Assembly (NCBI RefSeq): GCF_026015965.1
Contig: NZ_CP110383.1
Span: forward strand, 2,172,051-2,236,050
DNA from: Selenomonas sputigena
GTDB lineage: Bacteria > Bacillota > Negativicutes > Selenomonadales > Selenomonadaceae
Length of the DNA: 64,000 nucleotides
Direction: 5' to 3'
Each line of letters begins with the position of its first letter. Within the stretch, counting starts at the first letter, position 1. The notes beneath the pieces were generated by a model. That model had not been told where the DNA came from. It searched no databases and saw only the letters and a list, made by a program, of their open reading frames with translations. Positions 1 through 7,774 of the stretch are shown here, in pieces. Position numbers and translations under genes: made by a program.

Positions 1-875
1 AGTGCTGCAATCGCATTGCCGCGCACGAGACGCGCCATGCCCGAGATGCGCTCGCAGGTGATGGGATTGCGCTTGTGCGGCATGGCGGACGAACCCTTCT
101 GGCCGGGAGCGAAGTATTCCTCCGCCTCGCGGATGTCCGTGCGCTGCAGGTTGCGGACTTCCGTCGCGAACTTTTCGAGCGAGCTTGCAACGATGGCGAG
201 TGTCGTCATGTACTCGGCATGACGGTCGCGCTGAATGACCTGCGTCGCGAGGCGCACGGGCGTGATGCCGAGCTTCTTGCACGTGATCTCCTCGATGCGC
301 GGGTCGATGTTTGAATAGGTGCCGACGGCGCCCGAGAGCTTGCCAACGGCGACGATCTTCTTCGCGTGCTCGACGCGTTCGATGTCGCGCTCGACCTCGG
401 CGCTCCACAGGAGCAGCTTCAAGCCGAAGGTCATCGGCTCTGCGTGGATGCCGTGCGTTCTGCCGATGCACGGCGTGTGCTTGAACTCGACGGCGCGGCG
501 GCGCAATACTTCGAGGAGCTTCTTAAGATCATCGATGATGATGTCGGCAGATTTCTTCATCATGATGCCAAGTGCTGTGTCCTTGACGTCGCTCGACGTC
601 AGTCCCTTGTGGATGTATTTCGAGTCCTCGCCGACATACTCAGCGACGTTCGTGAGGAAAGCGATGATGTCGTGGTTCGTGACCTTTTCGATCTCCTTGA
701 CGCGCGGCAGGTCGAACTTCGCCTTGGCGCGGATGTTCGCCGCAGCTTCCTGCGGGATCTCCCCGAGTTCCGCCATGGCTTCGCAGGCCGCGATCTCGAC
801 TTCGAGCATGGTCTCAAACTCATGCTGCAGCGTCCAGATATTGCCCATTTCAGGATTCGTATAGCGTTCTATCAT
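1..875 (-). CDS. purB: Adenylosuccinate lyase, 3' end beyond window
   Basis: This is a fumarase/aspartase-superfamily lyase that splits adenylosuccinate to AMP and SAICAR to AICAR in purine synthesis, in the cytosol. The protein begins MIERYTNPEMGNIW. It carries the N-terminal GRTHG-type motif (about residue 140) and the mobile catalytic loop signature SSAMPHKRNP near residue 260, both typical of PurB. About 290 residues are visible; the rest lies left of the window. The ATG at 875 is preceded by GGAGG about 10 nt upstream. The gene is divergent from the small toxin-like unit to its right. The product assignment is firm; only the missing C-terminus is unseen. Confidence 0.95.
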   Translation of the reverse strand, partial: MIERYTNPEMGNIWTLQHEFETMLEVEIAACEAMAELGEIPQEAAANIRAKAKFDLPRVKEIEKVTNHDIIAFLTNVAEYVGEDSKYIHKGLTSSDVKDTALGIMMKKSADIIIDDLKKLLEVLRRRAVEFKHTPCIGRTHGIHAEPMTFGLKLLLWSAEVERDIERVEHAKKIVAVGKLSGAVGTYSNIDPRIEEITCKKLGITPVRLATQVIQRDRHAEYMTTLAIVASSLEKFATEVRNLQRTDIREAEEYFAPGQKGSSAMPHKRNPITCERISGMARLVRGNAIAA

Positions 876-1043
876 GGATGCGATTCCTCCTGTCATAGAA
901 AGCGTGCCAAGCCTTCGCCGCACGCTGATTTTCCTCGTCTATCATAGCATTTTAATCGCTTCGCTGTCAATTCAACATCTTGCAAAAGAAAAATGCTGTG
1001 AGACTGCGTTTTAGCATACATAGCGCCATTTGCTCAGTTATGC

Positions 1044-1049
1044 TATACT
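1044..1049 (+). promoter_or_regulatory. Extended -10 promoter of the toxin-like gene
   Basis: The hexamer TATACT is preceded by TG and one base, an extended -10 element. No good -35 is seen. It would give a leader of about 40 nt in which CCCCT (1063-1067) can pair with the ribosome binding site AGGGG (1083-1087) and hide it. Confidence 0.5.
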
Positions 1050-1087
1050 GTATGCGTTGCCGCCCCTACATATGGCAATAGAAGGGG

Positions 1088-1114
1088 GTGTGCTTGATGA
1101 GTATTCTGACGTTT
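1088..1114 (+). repeat. Direct repeat a of the par-like unit
   Basis: This stretch covers the start codon region of the small ORF. It recurs at 1262-1286 after the terminator with only a small indel and one mismatch. In Fst/par loci such paired direct repeats are where toxin mRNA and antisense RNA contact each other. Confidence 0.65.
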
Positions 1115-1201
1115 ATTCTCTCCATCTTGGCTGGTGTGGTTGCCAACCACATCTGCAAATGGCTCGATGAGAGAGACGACGGCAACGAGCCTAGGCGCTG
1201 A
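1097..1201 (+). CDS. Small hydrophobic peptide, Fst-like type I toxin candidate
   Basis: This 34-residue peptide has one hydrophobic segment (about residues 3-19), then CKWLDER and a charged tail. That is the layout of Fst/Ldr-type membrane toxins and of many unnamed Firmicute peptides with an ICKWLD motif. AGGGGG lies just upstream of the ATG at 1097. A perfect 15-bp hairpin follows at 1225-1261, and beyond it are a convergent promoter and a second copy of the start-region repeat. The set matches the pAD1 par plan: toxin mRNA, convergent antisense RNA, shared terminator and two direct repeats. Toxicity is inferred from architecture. It was too short for routine ORF calling. Confidence 0.6.
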   Translation: MSILTFILSILAGVVANHICKWLDERDDGNEPRR

Positions 1202-1224
1202 TCCCTGCCTGCGACATGGGAATA

Positions 1225-1261
1225 GAAGCACCCCCCAAGGAGCTAGCTTGGGGGGTGCTTC
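1225..1261. terminator. Perfect 15-bp hairpin shared by two convergent transcripts
   Basis: The arms 1225-1239 and 1247-1261 are perfect complements around a 7-nt loop containing AGCT. The hairpin lies between the toxin-like ORF and the convergent antisense promoter, so it could end both transcripts. Confidence 0.75.
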
Positions 1262-1286
1262 GTGTGCTTTGAGTATTCTCACGTTT
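1262..1286 (+). repeat. Direct repeat b of the par-like unit
   Basis: This is the second copy of the 1088-1114 sequence. It is placed past the hairpin, so the antisense transcript carries its complement and could pair with the translation start of the toxin mRNA. Confidence 0.65.
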
Positions 1287-1295
1287 GCCACTCAT

Positions 1296-1325
1296 AGTAT
1301 AGCATGATTCCATGCCACTGCGCAA
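1296..1325 (-). promoter_or_regulatory. Promoter for the antisense RNA
   Basis: On the minus strand there is TTGCGC, an 18-bp spacer and TATACT, pointing toward the hairpin and the toxin-like gene. Confidence 0.5.
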
Positions 1326-1373
1326 GTCGAATATCTTCATTTCCACTGTCGCGCTACGAGGATTGACACATCC

Positions 1374-1841
1374 TCAATTCCGCCAGCGCGAGAAAGGCAG
1401 GCGCATGAGGCTTGCGTTTAGGTAGCGGCTGTCGTCGGAGACCTCTTCGCCGAGCCAGGTCGGATGCTCGAACATCTCGTCCGCCGCAGAAAGCTCGATC
1501 TCGGCTACGACGAGACCTTCGTTCTCGCCCATAAAGCAGTCGATTTCCCATGTATGCGCACCGCATTGCTCGCAGTAGCGGCGCTTTTCAATCCATGGAC
1601 GCTCGCAGAGGGCGAGCATGGCGCGTGCATCATCCGTTGGGACCTCGTACTCGAATTCGAGCCGTTCGACACCCTTCGTCGGCCCCTTGACGGTCAGATA
1701 GGCGCGGTCTCCCGCCAGGCGCACGCGCACGGCGCGCTTCTTATCCGCTGCGAGGTAGCCCTGCGCGATCTCGATTCCTTCGCCCTTCGGCTGCCAAAGC
1801 TCCCTATGGACGAGGAACTTGCGCTCGATTTCTTTTGCCAT
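1374..1841 (-). CDS. CYTH domain protein (triphosphate tunnel metalloenzyme)
   Basis: This 155-residue protein starts MAKEIERKFLV, the ExExK signature of the CYTH/triphosphatase tunnel fold. Alternating charged strands follow (VRVRL, LTVKG, FEYEV, EIDCF, AEIEL), as expected for an eight-stranded tunnel that binds triphosphates and Mg2+. Bacterial members are inorganic triphosphatases or class IV adenylyl cyclase relatives; the true substrate cannot be read here. A TTG four codons upstream is possible, but the ATG at 1841 is correctly placed after GGGAGG. The gene stands alone between a hairpin terminator and the par-like unit. Confidence 0.85.
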   Translation of the reverse strand: MAKEIERKFLVHRELWQPKGEGIEIAQGYLAADKKRAVRVRLAGDRAYLTVKGPTKGVERLEFEYEVPTDDARAMLALCERPWIEKRRYCEQCGAHTWEIDCFMGENEGLVVAEIELSAADEMFEHPTWLGEEVSDDSRYLNASLMRLPFSRWRN

Positions 1842-1861
1842 ATTGCCTCCCAACTCAAAGG

Positions 1862-1910
1862 AAAGAGCCGCTGCAGGAAGTCTCTCGGACTCGTGCAGCG
1901 GCTCTTTTTT
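1862..1910. terminator. Hairpin terminator, probably bidirectional
   Basis: A 14-bp stem (1862-1875 with 1894-1907) is followed by T's on the plus strand and a shorter T run on the minus strand. It sits downstream of the anion transporter, which reads leftward. Confidence 0.7.
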
Positions 1911-1973
1911 GCATTACATCAGGCTGAACTTATGTCCAACCACAGGCTTGCTGCAAGCGGCAAAGTCCCGCCT

Positions 1974-3527
1974 TCAGCGCGCACCAACGATGAACTCGAC
2001 GAGGTAGAGCACGATCGGGATCGTCACGCAGAAGATGCCGATGAAGTCGATGTAGACGCCCGTCTTGATCATCTTCGTGATGGGCACATAGCCCGACGCG
2101 TAGACGATGGCGTTCGGCGGCGTCGATACCGGCAGCATGAAGCCGAGCGACGAGGAGAGCGCGATGCCGACCGCGACGGGAATCGGGCTGAAGCCCGCTG
2201 CCATGGCGGCCGTAACGCCCAAGGGGCCGATCATGTTTGTCGCCGCCGTGTGCGACGAAAGCTCCGACAGGAGAAGCGCCATGACGGAGAAGATCGCGAC
2301 CATCATGAAGAGCGACGGCTCGCCGCCCATCCAGCCGACGATGCAATCGCCGACCCACGTCGAAAGACCCGTCTTGTACATCATGCCACCCATCGCGAGA
2401 CCGCCGCCGAAGAGGATCAGCGTGCCCCACTCGATGCCGGCGGCTGCGTCCTTCCAGTTCAGCGTGAACTCGCGCTCCTTCCAGTTGACGGGCAGGAAGA
2501 AGAGCAGGAGAGCACCCGCCATCGCGGCAATCGCCTCGGGGAAGAGCTTACCGTACATCTTGAGGATCGGCGAATCCGGGCCGAGGGCGATGTTCAGGAT
2601 GCCAGGCGTGACCCAGAGGATGACGGCGACGCAGAAGCCGACGAGCGTGTTCTTCTGAGCACGCGTCCAGCCGCCGAGAGCGCGGCGCTTCTCAGCGATG
2701 AATGCCTCTGCGCCATCGATGCGCTTGACGTCAGCGGGGAACATGTTGACGAGGATGAAGTAGGCAATGATGAAGTAGACGACCATGGCGACGAAACCCC
2801 AGATCATCCATTCAAAGAAGGAGATGTGAATGCCTGCCATCTGATCGAGGAAACCGAGCATGATGATGTTCGGGGGCGTACCAATCGGGGTCAAAACGCC
2901 GCCGATGGAGCACGCATAAGCCGTCATGAGCATGAGACCCGTGGCGTACTTGTACTCGTGCAGATCGATCGTCTTGCCATTCGCAGCGAACATTTCCTTG
3001 ATCGCTTCCAGAAGGCCGAGCGCGATCGGGAACATCATGGCCGCCGTCGCCGTGTTACTGACCCAGCCCGAGCACAGTGCGCAGGCGAGACCGACGGCGA
3101 GGAAGATGCGCCTGGGGTTTGAGCCGACCCAGGACATCGACAAGAGCGCGAAGGCGAATTTTCGGTCGAGCCCGTGCATCATCATGCCCTTGGCGATGAT
3201 GAAGCCACCCATGAAGAGGAAGATCATGGGGTTCGCGAACGCCGCATAGGCGTCCTTCGCCCCCACGACACCGCAGATGACGGCGAGCGTCGGCCCGAGG
3301 AGCGACGTCACCGGGATGGGGATCGGCTCTGTGATCCACCAAAGAGCGATCAGCGTCATGATCGCCAGGAGCTTGTGCGCCGGAAGCGGCAAGTCGGGAA
3401 TCGGCGTAATCATGACGAGAATGGCGCAGATCGGCCCGCAGATCATGCCGAAGGTACGCCTTTTCCGGTCAAACGCCAGCTCGGCCTCATGGATCTTGTC
3501 GCTTTGGCTTTTTGTTTCCGTACTCAT
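1974..3527 (-). CDS. DASS/SLC13 family anion:sodium symporter
   Basis: This 517-residue polytopic membrane protein has the marks of divalent-anion symporters (di- and tricarboxylates, sulfate). SNTATAAM about one third in and SSHTAATN in the second half are the two SNT/substrate-binding motifs. Each is followed by a TPP turn (TPIGTPPN and LPVSTPPNAIVYASG). The inverted repeat halves and about 11-12 membrane segments fit the family, as does the length. It would import a C4-dicarboxylate or citrate with Na+; the substrate cannot be fixed by eye. It is a single gene with AGGAGG-like sequence before the ATG and a terminator after the stop. Confidence 0.9.
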   Translation of the reverse strand: MSTETKSQSDKIHEAELAFDRKRRTFGMICGPICAILVMITPIPDLPLPAHKLLAIMTLIALWWITEPIPIPVTSLLGPTLAVICGVVGAKDAYAAFANPMIFLFMGGFIIAKGMMMHGLDRKFAFALLSMSWVGSNPRRIFLAVGLACALCSGWVSNTATAAMMFPIALGLLEAIKEMFAANGKTIDLHEYKYATGLMLMTAYACSIGGVLTPIGTPPNIIMLGFLDQMAGIHISFFEWMIWGFVAMVVYFIIAYFILVNMFPADVKRIDGAEAFIAEKRRALGGWTRAQKNTLVGFCVAVILWVTPGILNIALGPDSPILKMYGKLFPEAIAAMAGALLLFFLPVNWKEREFTLNWKDAAAGIEWGTLILFGGGLAMGGMMYKTGLSTWVGDCIVGWMGGEPSLFMMVAIFSVMALLLSELSSHTAATNMIGPLGVTAAMAAGFSPIPVAVGIALSSSLGFMLPVSTPPNAIVYASGYVPITKMIKTGVYIDFIGIFCVTIPIVLYLVEFIVGAR

Positions 3528-3551
3528 TTACTAACACCTCCATTGCTGTTT

Positions 3552-3592
3552 GGGAAGCGCTGATAAGATGTACTGGATTTATCGGTGCTTCC
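3552..3592. mobile_element. Solo terminal-repeat pair of a MITE family
   Basis: This is a 41-bp imperfect palindrome: GGGAAGCGCTGATAAGAT, then the complement of GGAAGCACCGATAAATCC. Its arms match the ends of the full MITE copies at 22839-23123 and 52670-52834. It looks like an internally deleted copy just upstream of the transporter gene. Confidence 0.5.
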
Positions 3593-3833
3593 TTTCGAAG
3601 AACGGCATGGAGCACCCGTTCCATAACCAGAGACTATCGACGCATAGCACTCCGGAATCGTCACGCTTTTATGATAATATAAATTAGATGATTTTACAAT
3701 AGGAAAGAGCAGCTTCGAGAGGAAATAATAACCAAAAAAATCCCTTACTTAACGTCCACATGCTCATGCGCAGGATTTGCCCCTTCTTTTTCGTGAAATC
3801 CTCCTAATTCCGCCCAAAATGGAAAAATATCAT
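3593..3833. other. Intergenic stretch without a recognised gene
   Basis: This AT-rich region separates two divergent genes. No convincing ORF or RNA fold was seen besides the MITE remnant on its left edge and the promoter on its right. Confidence 0.5.
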
Positions 3834-3862
3834 TTGCGTAAAGAAACAAGACCTTTTATAAT
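3834..3862 (+). promoter_or_regulatory. Sigma70-type promoter for the LCP gene
   Basis: TTGCGT, a 17-bp spacer and TATAAT. The predicted leader is about 130 nt and holds a 9-bp hairpin (3934-3942 with 3947-3955) that is not followed by T's, so it is probably an mRNA leader element. Confidence 0.7.
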
Positions 3863-3999
3863 AGGAGAAACACCTTGCGGGCGAGGAATCACCCCATGCG
3901 TGCCGTGTTCCTTTCGCTTGGGCCTATACGGACGTCCGCTTTGTAAAAAGCGGACGCCGCCTTGCTGGAACTTGATATGAAAAATGCTGAAAAGAAGGT

Positions 4000-5286
4000 A
4001 TGATCTTGCAGAAAAATTCTCCGCCTCCTGCCGTGCCGAAAAAGAAGCGGCGCATCTGGCCTTATGTCGCCGTCGTATTCCTCTTTTTTGCCGCCGCTGC
4101 GGCGGGTGCGCTCTTCGCTTCGACGAGCCTCCTGGACAAGGAGAAGCCAAAAGCGGACGAGGAGCATCTCCTGACCGCAAAGGACAAGTCGACCATCATG
4201 ATCATGGGCGTCGACCAGAGAGAAGACGACGTCGGCCGCTCCGACACCTTGATGGTCACGATGATCGATCCGAAGAAGAACAAGGCAGCGCTCCTTTCCG
4301 TGCCGCGCGACACGCGCGTGAAGATCAAGGGGCATGGCTACGACAAGATCAACGCCGCTTACGCCTACGGCGGACATAAGCTCAGCGAGAGCACAGTCGA
4401 AGACCTCTTGGGCGTGCGCATCGACCACTACATCATCATCAACACGCACTCCTTCCAACGCATCATCGACGCCTTGGGCGGCATCGACATCAACGTGGAG
4501 AAGCGCATGTACTACGAAGATCCGTGGGACGACGACGGCGGCCTCCTCATCGACCTCAAGCCCGGCATGCAGCACATGGACGGCAAGACGGCTGTGACCT
4601 ATGTGCGCTACCGCGACGAGGAGGGCGACATCGGGCGCATCGAGCGCCAGCAGAAGTTCATGAAGGCGGTCATGGAAAAGCTCACGTCGCCCGCCATCAT
4701 CACGCGCCTGCCCTCCGTCATCAAGGAGGTCATGGATTCCATCGAAACCGACCTCTCCTTCCGCCAAATGCTTGAGTTCGCGGGCACTCTGAAGGAGGCG
4801 CAGAAGAATGGCCTCAAGACCGACATGGTGCCAGGGCGTCCGCTCTACATCTCGGGGATCAGCTATTGGATTCCCGACATCATGAAGCTTCGCCAGACGG
4901 TCGCCAACACACTCGACATCGATGTCAACGCCTCGATGCGCGCCGCCATGGAACGTGAGAGCCACGAGTACGAAAGCTCGATCCCCGCGGGCGCAACCGA
5001 AGTGCCTGCAAGCGACACCTCCATCGGCCGTCCCAAGCGCGAAAGTTCGGGCAGAAGCGAAAGCTCCTCGAAGAGTTCGACAAGCCGCGAGGACGCGGAC
5101 GAGAAGGAGTCGAAGAAGGGCGGCAGGGATCGCTCGTCGTCCGCTTCGTCAACAGAGAAGAAAGGCGCGGCACAGGACGCAGACGATTCGCGCACGCGTA
5201 CGGAGACGAAGGCTTCGGGCGCATCGTCCGCAGCGACGCCCTCTGCTGCACCCACCCCCGGCGCCGAGACGCAGAAAACGCAATGA
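4000..5286 (+). CDS. LytR-CpsA-Psr (LCP) family phosphotransferase
   Basis: This 428-residue membrane-anchored protein has a short basic cytosolic tail, one transmembrane helix (about residues 23-45) and an extracytoplasmic LCP domain (about 60-300). The LCP motifs are seen: GVDQREDDVGRSDTLMV, the SVPRDTRV loop with catalytic Arg/Asp, and YVRYRDEEGDIGRIERQQ. Such enzymes move undecaprenyl-linked polymers onto cell wall or other acceptors. The last 110 residues are a low-complexity Ser/Glu/Lys/Thr-rich tail, an unusual extension. A dispersed terminator follows. Confidence 0.9.
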   Translation: MILQKNSPPPAVPKKKRRIWPYVAVVFLFFAAAAAGALFASTSLLDKEKPKADEEHLLTAKDKSTIMIMGVDQREDDVGRSDTLMVTMIDPKKNKAALLSVPRDTRVKIKGHGYDKINAAYAYGGHKLSESTVEDLLGVRIDHYIIINTHSFQRIIDALGGIDINVEKRMYYEDPWDDDGGLLIDLKPGMQHMDGKTAVTYVRYRDEEGDIGRIERQQKFMKAVMEKLTSPAIITRLPSVIKEVMDSIETDLSFRQMLEFAGTLKEAQKNGLKTDMVPGRPLYISGISYWIPDIMKLRQTVANTLDIDVNASMRAAMERESHEYESSIPAGATEVPASDTSIGRPKRESSGRSESSSKSSTSREDADEKESKKGGRDRSSSASSTEKKGAAQDADDSRTRTETKASGASSAATPSAAPTPGAETQKTQ

Positions 5287-5301
5287 CACTCCCCATACGA
5301 A

Positions 5302-5358
5302 AGGGGCTGTCGCACAAATCATGTGCAACAGCCCCTTTTTCGTGCGCAAAAGCGCCTT
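5302..5358 (+). repeat. Dispersed terminator repeat, copy 1
   Basis: A hairpin (GGGGCTGT ... ACAGCCCC) with a T run ends the LCP transcript. The 57-bp unit recurs at 6501-6557 with two mismatches, so it is a repeated element and not only a terminator. Confidence 0.85.
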
Positions 5359-5461
5359 CTTCATCAACCTTGTCTGTCACTGATGCACATGGGAAGAATT
5401 TCTGGCGAAGCTTCCCGAATCATGGTATGATAGTAAAGAGAAAAAAAGGAGGCCGCCTGCC

Positions 5462-6445
5462 ATGACGTCATCGAACATCACGCCGGAGGATCTGCTGCTC
5501 GGCTATGCGAACCCTGCCTACGATCAGCATGCCAAGCGTTTGCTCGCGCAAAAAGATGTCGTGGCGCGAATCCTCAAGGGCGTCGTTCCTGAATTTCGTC
5601 AAATCGATCTCGCAACCATCGTTGGTCGATGCATCGAGGGCGAGCCGGAAATCGGCGTCATCCCCGTCGATATGGACAAGACGAACGCTGCAAGGCGGAT
5701 TCCGAAGGAGATTCGCGGAGACAATACGGAGAGCGCCAGTCCCACGGAAGGATGGATTCGTTTCGACATTTTGTTCCGTGCGAAAGTGCCTCAGACAGGT
5801 GCGCGTATCACCTTGATCGTCAACATTGAAGCTCAGAAGACGCAGTCGCACAGCCGTCTCGGTTACGCGCTGCTGCGGCGAGCCATATACTATGCCTGCC
5901 GCTTGATTTCCTCCCAGAAGGAAACGGAGTTTGCAAAATCAAACTATAATGACATCAAGAAGGTTTATTCCGTCTGGATCTGCATGGATGCGCCTGATGA
6001 CAAGAGCGCCATCAACTTCTACGATATGCAGGAGCGTCACTTTCTGCATCGCACGAAAGCAGAAAAAAGCGATTATGATCTGCTGAACATCATCATGATT
6101 TACCTCGGTGCGGATGACTCGGGCAATGATCTCGTCCGCTTTCTGAAGCTCTTATTTCGCGATACAGCAAAATCTGCGGCAGAAAAGAAGAAGATTCTCG
6201 AATCTGAATTCGATCTTGATGTTTCAAGCGATATGGAAAGGGAGATGAACACCATGTGCAATTTGAGCGAAGGCATCTTCGAGCGCGGCATCGTGCAGGG
6301 CATTGAGCAGGGCATTGAGCAGGGAGAATCTGGCATGATCCTTTCCATGCTGAAGAAAGGATACGATCTCACAAGCATCGCCGATATATCTCAATGGTCA
6401 ATCAAGAAGATCGAGCAGTTGGCAAAGGCGCATCATCTGCTGTAA
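5462..6445 (+). CDS. PD-(D/E)XK nuclease family transposase-like (Rpn/PDDEXK_2)
   Basis: This 327-residue protein matches the Rpn/YhgA-like group, recombination-promoting nucleases often annotated as PD-(D/E)XK transposases. The nuclease core runs from the N-terminus to about residue 240. It includes RFDILFRA with the metal-binding Asp, followed by LIVNIEAQK as the (D/E)xK element. The C-terminus carries a short repeat, GIEQGIEQG, common in this family. The start follows AAAGGAGG by 8 nt. The gene sits alone between two nearly identical copies of a terminator repeat, which suggests insertion by or near that repeat. Confidence 0.8.
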   Translation: MTSSNITPEDLLLGYANPAYDQHAKRLLAQKDVVARILKGVVPEFRQIDLATIVGRCIEGEPEIGVIPVDMDKTNAARRIPKEIRGDNTESASPTEGWIRFDILFRAKVPQTGARITLIVNIEAQKTQSHSRLGYALLRRAIYYACRLISSQKETEFAKSNYNDIKKVYSVWICMDAPDDKSAINFYDMQERHFLHRTKAEKSDYDLLNIIMIYLGADDSGNDLVRFLKLLFRDTAKSAAEKKKILESEFDLDVSSDMEREMNTMCNLSEGIFERGIVQGIEQGIEQGESGMILSMLKKGYDLTSIADISQWSIKKIEQLAKAHHLL

Positions 6446-6500
6446 ATACGCGCACAAACGTCCGCTGTTTGGAAAAAGATGCTTACACATTACCCCAAAG

Positions 6501-6557
6501 AGGGGCTGTCGCACAAATCATGTGCAACAGCCCCTTTTTCGTGTGCAAAAACGCCTT
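6501..6557 (+). repeat. Dispersed terminator repeat, copy 2
   Basis: This is near identical to 5302-5358 and in direct orientation. Together the two copies bracket the PD-(D/E)XK gene. The hairpin also lies past the 3' end of the leftward NlpC/P60 gene. Confidence 0.85.
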
Positions 6558-6578
6558 TATTGAACTACACGATACCCT

Positions 6579-7415
6579 TCACCGTACAATATGCTTGCCG
6601 CCGTAATAATGCGCATTCCAGTAGTCGCTCGAAAGTTCGTCGATGCGCACGCCTTTGCTCGTCGAGGCGTGGATGAACTTGCCGCCGCCGAGGTAGATGC
6701 CGCAGTGCGACGCGCCCTTTTCATACGTCTCGAAGAAGACGAGGTCGCCCTCTTCAAGCTCCGCCGTCTTCGCACTCTTCCCGAGCTTGAACTGCTCGTC
6801 CGCCGTGCGCGGCAGCGTCATGCCGTTCTCTTGGAAGACGTACTGCAGGTAGCCCGAGCAGTCGAACGCCTTCGGCGTTGTGCCGCCGAATTTGTACGGC
6901 GTGCCGATGTACTTCTTCGCCGTCGCTATGACGGCCGCCACCTTGGCTCGCTGCAGGAACGGAGCGCTCTCGGGCGCTTTTTTTATGCGCGGTTCGAGTG
7001 CGGGTACGTTCTCTTTGCCCGGCGCTTCCGCCGCTGTATCATCGACTGGCTTCACAGCGGGAAAGGCGATCGAGCCGCCCTGCGCAGGCTTTGCGGCGGG
7101 CGGGAGAGGAGCGGGAGAAGCGTCTCGTGCAGGCTGCTCCTGCAGGCGGCTCCATGTCTCGCGATCAACGACGCCCGTTTCCTTGAGGCTCTGGGCGCGT
7201 TGGAACGCAAGAACCGCGCTCTTCGTGCGGCTGCCGAAGATGCCGTCCGGCTCGTCGCTGAGGTAGCCTGTGCGCTTCAGTTCCTTTTGCAGCTTGAGGA
7301 CGTCGTGCCCATGGGAGTTTTCCGAGAGGATCGGCGCGGCCAAGGCCGTGCCCGCCGACAAGAATACGGCAAGTCCGAAAGCAAGAAAGACCTTGCGCAA
7401 ACGACAGAGGCGCAT
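6579..7415 (-). CDS. NlpC/P60 endopeptidase with peptidoglycan-binding domain
   Basis: This 278-residue secreted enzyme likely cuts peptide stems of peptidoglycan. A signal peptide (about 1-26, ending ALAA) leads to a PG_binding_1 domain (LQKELKRTGYLSDEPDGIFG, about 35-95). A Pro/Ala-rich linker follows, then an NlpC/P60 domain from about 160. That domain holds the catalytic Cys in FDCSGYLQYVF, His in ASHCGIYLG and the third polar residue in KFIHAST. Length and order are usual for cell-wall hydrolases of Firmicutes. It is divergent from the Pel operon and probably transcribed alone. Confidence 0.92.
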   Translation of the reverse strand: MRLCRLRKVFLAFGLAVFLSAGTALAAPILSENSHGHDVLKLQKELKRTGYLSDEPDGIFGSRTKSAVLAFQRAQSLKETGVVDRETWSRLQEQPARDASPAPLPPAAKPAQGGSIAFPAVKPVDDTAAEAPGKENVPALEPRIKKAPESAPFLQRAKVAAVIATAKKYIGTPYKFGGTTPKAFDCSGYLQYVFQENGMTLPRTADEQFKLGKSAKTAELEEGDLVFFETYEKGASHCGIYLGGGKFIHASTSKGVRIDELSSDYWNAHYYGGKHIVR

Positions 7416-7774
7416 ACCATCCCATCCTTTCCACGTAGCGGCAATCGCCTTAAATATATCTGTGCTTTTATATCGTTGCTTTCAAGTATACTGTAAAACT
7501 CCGAGAAGTCAAGCCTGAAGGGTATCGGCTCTATGTGAGCCCTTTGTCCTTAAAGGAAAGAATCCTATAAGATTTACAGAACATGTGGATAAAGACTTGC
7601 CATAAAATAATGAGTCATATATACTAGTAAAGCAAGTAATTCTAGGCGGATAAATACAGAATTTGCCACATTCACCGTCTTGTCGATAGACAGAAAGTCC
7701 TTTGCTAAACGATACACTGCCTGTTGCGTCGGATGGTGAATAAAGGTCAAGCGAATGGAGCCTGAGACAAGAAT
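7416..7774. other. Intergenic region upstream of the Pel operon
   Basis: This 359-bp AT-rich region lies between divergent genes and must hold the Pel operon promoter. TACACT-like and TATACT-like hexamers are present, but no promoter with a good -35 and correct spacing stands out. No small ORF or RNA was recognised. Confidence 0.4.

Larger units (their letters stand above)
1225..1289 (-). ncRNA. Candidate antisense RNA of the par-like unit
   Basis: A transcript starting near 1289 from the minus-strand promoter at 1296-1325 would be about 65 nt long. It would contain the complement of the toxin start-region repeat (1262-1286) and end in the shared hairpin. Size and content resemble RNA II of pAD1 par. 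This is inferred only from promoter, repeat and hairpin positions. Confidence 0.5.

Noticed and set aside
1464-3122. Long plus-strand ORF opposite the CYTH and transporter genes
   Set aside because: It is an antisense shadow with Arg/Asp/His-rich composition. The minus-strand genes carry clear family motifs.
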